Source: Skeletonema tropicum
Lineage: Eukaryota > Bacillariophyta > Thalassiosirophyceae > Thalassiosirales > Thalassiosiraceae
Assembly (NCBI GenBank): GCA_037178625.1
Contig: CM074142.1
Coordinates: 1,922,001 to 1,986,000, forward strand
Direction: 5' to 3'
DNA: 64,000 nucleotides
In this document: positions 63,677 to 64,000 of the stretch, one piece after another
How the letters are laid out: every line of letters starts with the position of its first letter
Position numbering within the stretch: position 1 is the first letter of the stretch
The notes under the pieces: generated by a model
Seen by the model: only the letters and a program-made list of their open reading frames with translations
Database searches by the model: none
Told to the model about the DNA's origin: nothing
Program-made: the position numbers and the translations under genes

Positions 63677-63811
63677 TTCTGAGTGAAACAGCTGTGGAGG
63701 CAGTATATGAAGTATCAATACTGACGACATAGCACACAAGTTGGTTTGTCATAATTTCGCCCCTAGAGGGCTAATCAGACGTACTTTAAAATTTCTGTTA
63801 TATCATTATTC
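63677..63811 (+). mobile_element. 3' tail of 5'-truncated LINE
   Basis: It matches the last about 130 bp of the full-length LINE on its coding strand: tctgag...gtggaggcagtat, tcataatttcgcccctagag, ggctaatcagacgtact, then aaaatttctgttatatcatt ending in att. It is older than the full-length copy, with several substitutions and indels. Confidence 0.8.
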
Positions 63812-64000
63812 TGAGCGAGAGATACCACGTAAGGTGTGAGTGCTTGCTTACACCAAACAGTATCATAGACATAGAAGGCTACTTGCGACACATTTGACCT
63901 TGACAAGCACTATCATCAGCAATTGTGCCAGGCGGAAGAGGGCTTTGATTCGGCGTGTCAGCGGAAAGTGGATATTGACATCCCCGGTTCGTTTGATTGT

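Overview
The window looks like nuclear DNA of a diatom (stramenopile). Genes are intron-poor, with short GT-AG introns of about 75-410 nt, on both strands. The recognisable families include a three-exon gene that resembles the diatom DUF6824 family, BspA-type LRR_5 proteins, mitochondrial-type alternative oxidases (AOX), PIG-M and RCC1. There is one 500-N scaffold gap (57523-58022). I saw no tRNA, rRNA or CRISPR. All family assignments were made by reading motifs; no database search was run.

1-7.7 kb: a partial SAP/RCC1-repeat gene runs off the left edge. It is followed by gene-poor DNA with two small paralogous proteins (3039-3557 and 6050-6670), several direct repeats, a possible LTR end and a Stowaway-like MITE (7139-7470).

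7.7-18 kb: an intact non-LTR (LINE-type) retrotransposon of about 8 kb (8886-16916, minus strand) has three overlapping ORFs: gag-like, AP-endonuclease, and RT plus RNase H. It is bounded by a perfect 19-bp target-site duplication. It sits inside the first exon of a multi-pass membrane protein gene whose two halves can still be read on either side. A second, 5'-truncated copy (17231-18045) abuts a decapitated AOX gene. Short 3'-tail copies lie at 2973-3013 and 63677-63811.

18-44 kb: a large rearranged block. An approximately 5.8-kb module (AOX-B, a Cys-rich zinc-cluster gene, AOX-A, MITE) is present twice in inverted orientation (18046-23802 and 29383-35331). A secreted ankyrin-repeat gene lies between the arms (25348-28155), and a 5'-truncated, frameshifted inverted copy of it lies outside (37827-40335). 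The complete AOX proteins carry an N-terminal EF-hand, so they look like Ca2+-responsive terminal oxidases, and their upstream regions share a TGACGTCA element. Members of an F-box/LRR plus zinc-cluster plus coiled-coil family lie at 28.6, 41.0 and 42.7 kb. All are broken or repaired at the same hinge.

44-64 kb: a PNUTS-like PP1-docking/TFIIS-N protein (44629-47253); two paralogous MSP/VAP-domain membrane proteins with the same N-terminus but different C-termini (48753-50734 and 54479-56667), plus fragments of the same family; PIG-M (51545-53390, minus) between them; the gap; a DUF6824-like gene in three exons (59200-60750, minus); and an F-box-like protein (62134-63234, minus).

The inverted repeats are nearly identical, so an assembly or haplotype artefact must be excluded before biological conclusions are drawn from the 18-40 kb block.
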